64,000 nt of DNA from the NCBI GenBank assembly GCA_934045075.1, contig OW203738.1:1860001-1924000 (forward strand). Direction: 5' to 3'. The translations under genes and the position numbers were made by a program. The notes under the pieces were generated by a model, which made no database searches, had not been told where the DNA came from, and saw only the letters and a program-made list of their open reading frames with translations. This document shows, one piece after another, positions 60,750 to 64,000 of this stretch; the stretch's first letter is position 1, and the number at the start of each line of letters is the position of its first letter. This DNA comes from Yponomeuta sedellus. Its lineage: Eukaryota > Arthropoda > Insecta > Lepidoptera > Yponomeutidae.

Positions 60750-61575
60750 TAGGGTGGAAAAAGTAATCCCGCTAGAGAAACCTACGGGAGTGGACCGGAA
60801 TCCCAAGTGAAATGCCGAGCTCTTCCCTCTTGCTAGAGACAGAGAGATCGATGCGGACCTGACCGTCAAACTTCGATAGTCGGACAGGCATCATAAGAAG
60901 AAGAAGATAAAAACTTCTTGAAACAGTCTTCAAATGTAGTTTAAAAGTCAAAGTCTAGCGGCCTTATTTATAAAAACCCGATTGCTTTAAAGACTCTTCA
61001 AATTTCACCATTACTTTTCCATTGTCAAACACTCGAAAAAAGCTGATTAAAATGGTCTGTGGAGGAGGTTTTACAAGGAAAAAACGTAAACACAGGAACC
61101 TTAAGTATCCTCTTCGGAATGCTTCAGAGAAATCGTGTTTTTATTCACAGTATTTTTATTCACAGTAGGCACAGAAACGGCGACTTAACGTTACAATTTA
61201 TTAATAATATATAACCATTAAGCTGGTCATAAATTGGTCTTTACCTACACGGGTGACTAAATTTGAAAGCAGTTTTAGGGGTATCGTGTTTTTTTTTTAA
61301 AACACCGCATAAATACATCACCTTGTACCTTATCTGTTTTTATCCGACTCTGAAAGAAAACATGTTTACTGCGTTTAAATGCGTACGAACAGTTGCGTGC
61401 ACTTGCATGTAAACACGTTAGAACCTTGCCACATTTACCTCTTCTAGCCTGATATGTAAGAAATTGCCCATTTTGAGTTTGACAAAGTGCTGAAGTGCAA
61501 ACATTTATAAGTTAGTGCACGAGGCTATACGAGTATGTTCTTTAGGACCGCGTAGAGGTCAAACGGCTAGACCGA
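60750..61575. other. Intronic, no supportable exon
   Basis: AT-rich. CGGCCTTATTTATAAAAAC (60960) recurs at 4508. A GAAGAAGAAGA run lies at 60895-60907. Confidence 0.45.
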
Positions 61576-61580
61576 TTTCG

Positions 61581-61874
61581 ATATCCACCCTTGTATGTCC
61601 CCACTGCTGGGGCACGGGTCTCTTCCTGCAGCGCAGGAAGGTTAGGCCACCACCACGGAGGCCAAGTCCGGGTCAGAAGTTGTCAAGCCGCTCAGAAGGC
61701 CTCTGACATGGCTTAATGACTGCCATTACATGACAGCCGGCACCATCGGCTTAGCGTGCCTTGCGAAGCGCTCGGATATAATGCCACTAGCGGTAGTCAC
61801 GGAACGTCACCCATCCTGCACCTGACCGCGCCTTTTTGATTCCAACCACTCGGTTCGACTAGGCCACGAGCGCT
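61581..61874 (-). repeat. SINE-5S with internal deletions
   Basis: Antisense. It lacks the GGATTGTAAGACAGTGGC block and part of the 5S-like promoter (GACCGCGCCTTTTTGATTCC). Confidence 0.7.
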
Positions 61875-62189
61875 CAAGTCGAATGTGATGTCCACACATC
61901 TTGGGATATTCTAATTTGCGACCCGAGAGTTTAATAGTTTCATAGTTTTTATAGAATGAAATAAGCACAACAATCGTTGATGTTTTGATACAACCCGCGC
62001 AAATTAAATAGGCATCTCTCGTGAAGAAGATCGAAACGTGAGAGGCGCCGAGCAGCACAGGTTATGCCATTGCAATGCGATTGGTTACTAGACTACCGAT
62101 AGTGTGAATGAAACGACCATTATCGGACTAATGTTACTCTCTTGGACAACTATGCAGTTCAGAAACTCTCCCCACAGGACAATTGGGTG

Positions 62190-62398
62190 GTCGCTGTCTG
62201 TACGTAGTACAGAGAATATTGTAAAGAGGTTCGAAATTTCACTGATGCCGGTGAGTCGCCCATTAGCTCAGTTGGAAAGACAGCTGGCACGGATAGCAAG
62301 GGGTCGCGGGTTCGAATCCCGGCATGGGTGGAATTTTTAGCCTCTAAATAGGTTTTTAAATTTGTCCTTAGCACGGGTTAGTGCATTAAAAATAATAT
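62190..62398 (+). mobile_element. tRL insertion next to the CUB exon, 9-bp TSD
   Basis: AATTGGGTG at 62181-62189 and 62399-62407. It carries the tRNA-like head with a mutated stem (GACAGCTGGCACGGATAGCA) and a complete tail. The 3' copy of the TSD ends 33 bp before the exon at 62441. Confidence 0.8.
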
Positions 62399-62440
62399 AA
62401 TTGGGTGATATTTAAATTAATTATTTATTTCTATCTACAG

Positions 62441-62601
62441 TCGAGGTCACCTGCGGCGGGAGAGTCCAGAACAACCTGACGTACTTCATGTCTCCGGGAT
62501 TCCCCGAACTGTGGCGCGGCGACCGGGAATGCAGCGTCACCATAGACAAGGCCCACGCCGGCATCATGCAACTGCGACTGGATTTCGTCCACTTTAGTAT
62601 C
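62441..62601 (+). CDS. CUB-domain protein, exon encoding the first half of the CUB domain
   Basis: A 161-bp exon between TTTCTATCTACAG and GTGAGT. It joins the exon at 44810 through a split Phe codon and ends in phase 0. The frame reads FEVTCGGRVQNNLTYFMSPG, then FPELWRGDRECSVTID, then MQLRLDFVHFSI. This is the N-terminal half of a CUB domain: first Cys in CGG, the (S/Y)P(G/N)FP turn, second Cys in DREC, and the LRLDF strand. The second disulphide pair and the C-terminus lie beyond this exon and are not recognised up to 64000, so the next intron is longer than 1.4 kb. CUB domains act in secreted or cell-surface proteins; the role of this one is unknown. Confidence 0.85.
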
Positions 62602-62776
62602 GTGAGTAGGAAGGAACTCTTTTTTTATTGGATGGTTCACAAAAACGAGCGTTACATCCGCAAAACACATGAAAAATAATACAATAATATCTAGCTATAA
62701 TGTACACGCTGCTGGATGTGAACACAACATGCGTAAATAAACCCTTGGTAAAAATACTAACTACCTACTACTATAG

Positions 62777-62998
62777 TATAGTATTTTCCTTCTTCTAAGG
62801 TTAACACGAGCAGTAGACATAATTAAAACGGTTTTTACACGGATTTATGCTCGTTTATTACATTTTTACAATTTTCCGACGTTTCGGCACTTTTTCAGGT
62901 GCCATCCGGGACCACGGCGCCTGAAAAATGCCGAAACGTCGGAAAATTGTAAAAATGTAATAAACGAGCATAAATCCGTGTAAAAACAGTTTTAATTA
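62777..62998 (-). mobile_element. Fold-back retroinsertion, 11-bp TSD
   Basis: TACTACTATAG at 62766-62776 and 62999-63009. The left 45 bp match the 54-bp insertion at 59430. From 62820 the sequence forms a hairpin with arms of about 85 bp (TTTACACGGATTTATGCTCG, CCGACGTTTCGGCA) around ATCCGGGACCAC, with only a few mismatches. It is read as an element whose 3' end is on the left and whose 5' end is folded back. Confidence 0.85.
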
Positions 62999-63061
62999 TA
63001 CTACTATAGTTCAAAAAAGACAATGTTGGTTTATTAATTCCAAAATATTATAGGTCGATCG

Positions 63062-63421
63062 ATGTCAACCTTTGTATGTCCCCACTGCTGTGGCACGGGT
63101 TTCTTCCTACATCGCAGGAAGGTTAGGCCATACTCCACCGCGGGGGCCAAGTCCGAGTTGGTGGAGGATTGTAAGACAGTGGCGGGCCTTACTGTCAGAA
63201 GTTATCAAGCCGCCCATAAGGCCTCTGACATGGCTTAACGACTGCCATTACATGACAGCCGGCACCAACGGCTTAACGTGCCTTGCGAAGCACGGAAGCG
63301 CTCAGAAAAATGGCACTAGCGGTAGTCACAAGACGGTCACCCATTCTGCACCTGACCGCGCCTGTTGTTGCTTGACCAAGTGATTGATTCCAATCACTCG
63401 GTTCCGCTAGGCCACGAGCGC
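63062..63421 (-). repeat. SINE-5S, full-length
   Basis: Antisense, complete to CCACGAGCGC. The promoter region is well preserved when reversed (GGTCAAGCAACAACAGGCGC and GCAGAATGGGTGACCG). Confidence 0.8.
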
Positions 63422-63467
63422 TTCATTATGTGGTACTTTAACTTTATTTACAAATAATCAAATAATC

Positions 63468-63565
63468 ATCATCAGCCATTTCACGCCCACTGCAGAACAT
63501 AGGCCTTCTTCATGGTTTCAAAGCGTTCACGGTCTTGTGCCGGCGGCATCCAGTGACTAGCCACC
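63468..63565 (-). repeat. Retroelement tail, GCCTATGTTCTGCAGTGGGCG
   Basis: Antisense: ATCATCATCAGCCATTTCAC, GCCCACTGCAGAACATAGGC and CGGCGGCATCCAGTGACTAG. It is the same tail that is fused to SINE-5S at 9435-9530. Confidence 0.6.
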
Positions 63566-63576
63566 ACCGTAACCAG

Positions 63577-63987
63577 GAGATCTATTTTTGAATCACTCGT
63601 ATGAAATTGTATTGTCGAATGCGACATAAGTCACACTCGTCTTCTAAGTCGCATGATCTCGTTTTTCCGTATTTTTGAATCCAAATATCCATTAACGATT
63701 AGATATTCTTCAAGATTCATTTTCTACATTGAAGATCACAATATTCACAATCTACAACAGTTATCAGGAGCAAATTCACATTTATCGCTAGGTAGGTAGC
63801 TGTGCGCAACAATACAAATTAACACAAATTTTGACAATTAATCTATCGATCGACATACGAGACGAGTGGTAAGGACCATTCGTTGCAGTCGAGTGATTCA
63901 AAAATACGGAATTTCGAATGTCGAACGAAAATCAGTACAAATCGAGCGCTCGACGCGAGACAAGTGATTCAAAAATAGAGCTCCAGG
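63577..63987. mobile_element. Inverted-repeat element, CTATTTTTGAATCACT ends
   Basis: AGATCTATTTTTGAATCACT (63582) and AGTGATTCAAAAATAGAGCT (63963) are inverted terminal repeats with one mismatch in the longer stretch. A second inverted pair (CGTATTTTTGAATCC at 63668, GTGATTCAAAAATACGG at 63894) is nested inside. No coding capacity. Confidence 0.6.
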
Positions 63988-64000
63988 CCCTCGAGTCTAG

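Larger units (their letters stand above)
44990..62440 (+). other. 17.45-kb intron of the CUB gene
   Basis: GTGAGT at the start, TTTCTATCTACAG at the end, phase 1. It holds most of the window's SINEs and fold-backs. The inference rests on frame compatibility and the family's conserved order (Cys module then CUB). No intervening exon in the right phase was found, though a short one could be missed. Confidence 0.7.

Overview
The window is AT-rich eukaryotic genomic DNA and most likely comes from a lepidopteran insect. The repeat families are of types characteristic of moth and butterfly genomes: non-LTR tails ending in short microsatellites, 5S- and tRNA-derived SINEs, the GGCCAAGTGCGAGTC family and the AGCTGTGCCCCGCGG family. 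The only host coding sequence I can support is two exons of a conserved insect CUB-domain protein. There is no bacterial gene, CRISPR array or operon. Family names used below: LINE-A = non-LTR element whose reverse-transcriptase fragment contains YADDQVLFA; SINE-5S = SINE with a 5S rRNA-like promoter; tRL = tRNA-like repeat bounded by TAGCCTCTAAATAGG and ending ATTAAAAATAAAAATAGTA; tail-B = 5'-truncated retroelement end containing CCAGCAGTGGACTAATATAG.

Layout. 1-11.5 kb: old repeat fragments in otherwise featureless DNA, including a possible decayed piggyBac-like element near 6.3-8.15 kb. 11.56-13.94 kb: two apparently identical tandem copies of a LINE-A/SINE-5S chimera. 14-20.7 kb: MITEs, two hAT-like elements with clear 8-bp target duplications, and a minisatellite of exactly seven 100-bp units. 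20.7-25.8 kb: tRL, SINE-5S and chimeric insertions, several fold-back and flanked by clean target-site duplications (TSDs). 25.8-39 kb: fold-back MITEs, decayed LINEs and nested inverted-repeat elements. 39.1-43.03 kb: a young non-LTR retrotransposon with an uninterrupted 990-residue ORF2 and a 5'-truncated ORF1. 44.81-62.60 kb: two exons (phase 1 junction) of a secreted-type CUB protein separated by a 17.45-kb intron full of repeats. 62.6-64 kb: more repeats.

The most interesting structure is not a gene. Several small retroelement insertions carry an inverted copy of their own sequence at the 5' end (21.18, 21.86-22.71, 23.08, 53.5, 62.78 kb, and the 5' boundary of the intact LINE at 39.09 kb). 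Most have a single perfect TSD outside the whole fold-back. The pattern suggests that the reverse transcriptase active in this genome often snaps back on, or switches templates to, its own product, and that the resulting dimers, inverted dimers and chimeras are inserted as one unit. A second point is that retroelement fragments end only 27-42 bp upstream of both visible CUB exons, and that the 3' end of the first exon with its splice donor has been duplicated inside the intron.
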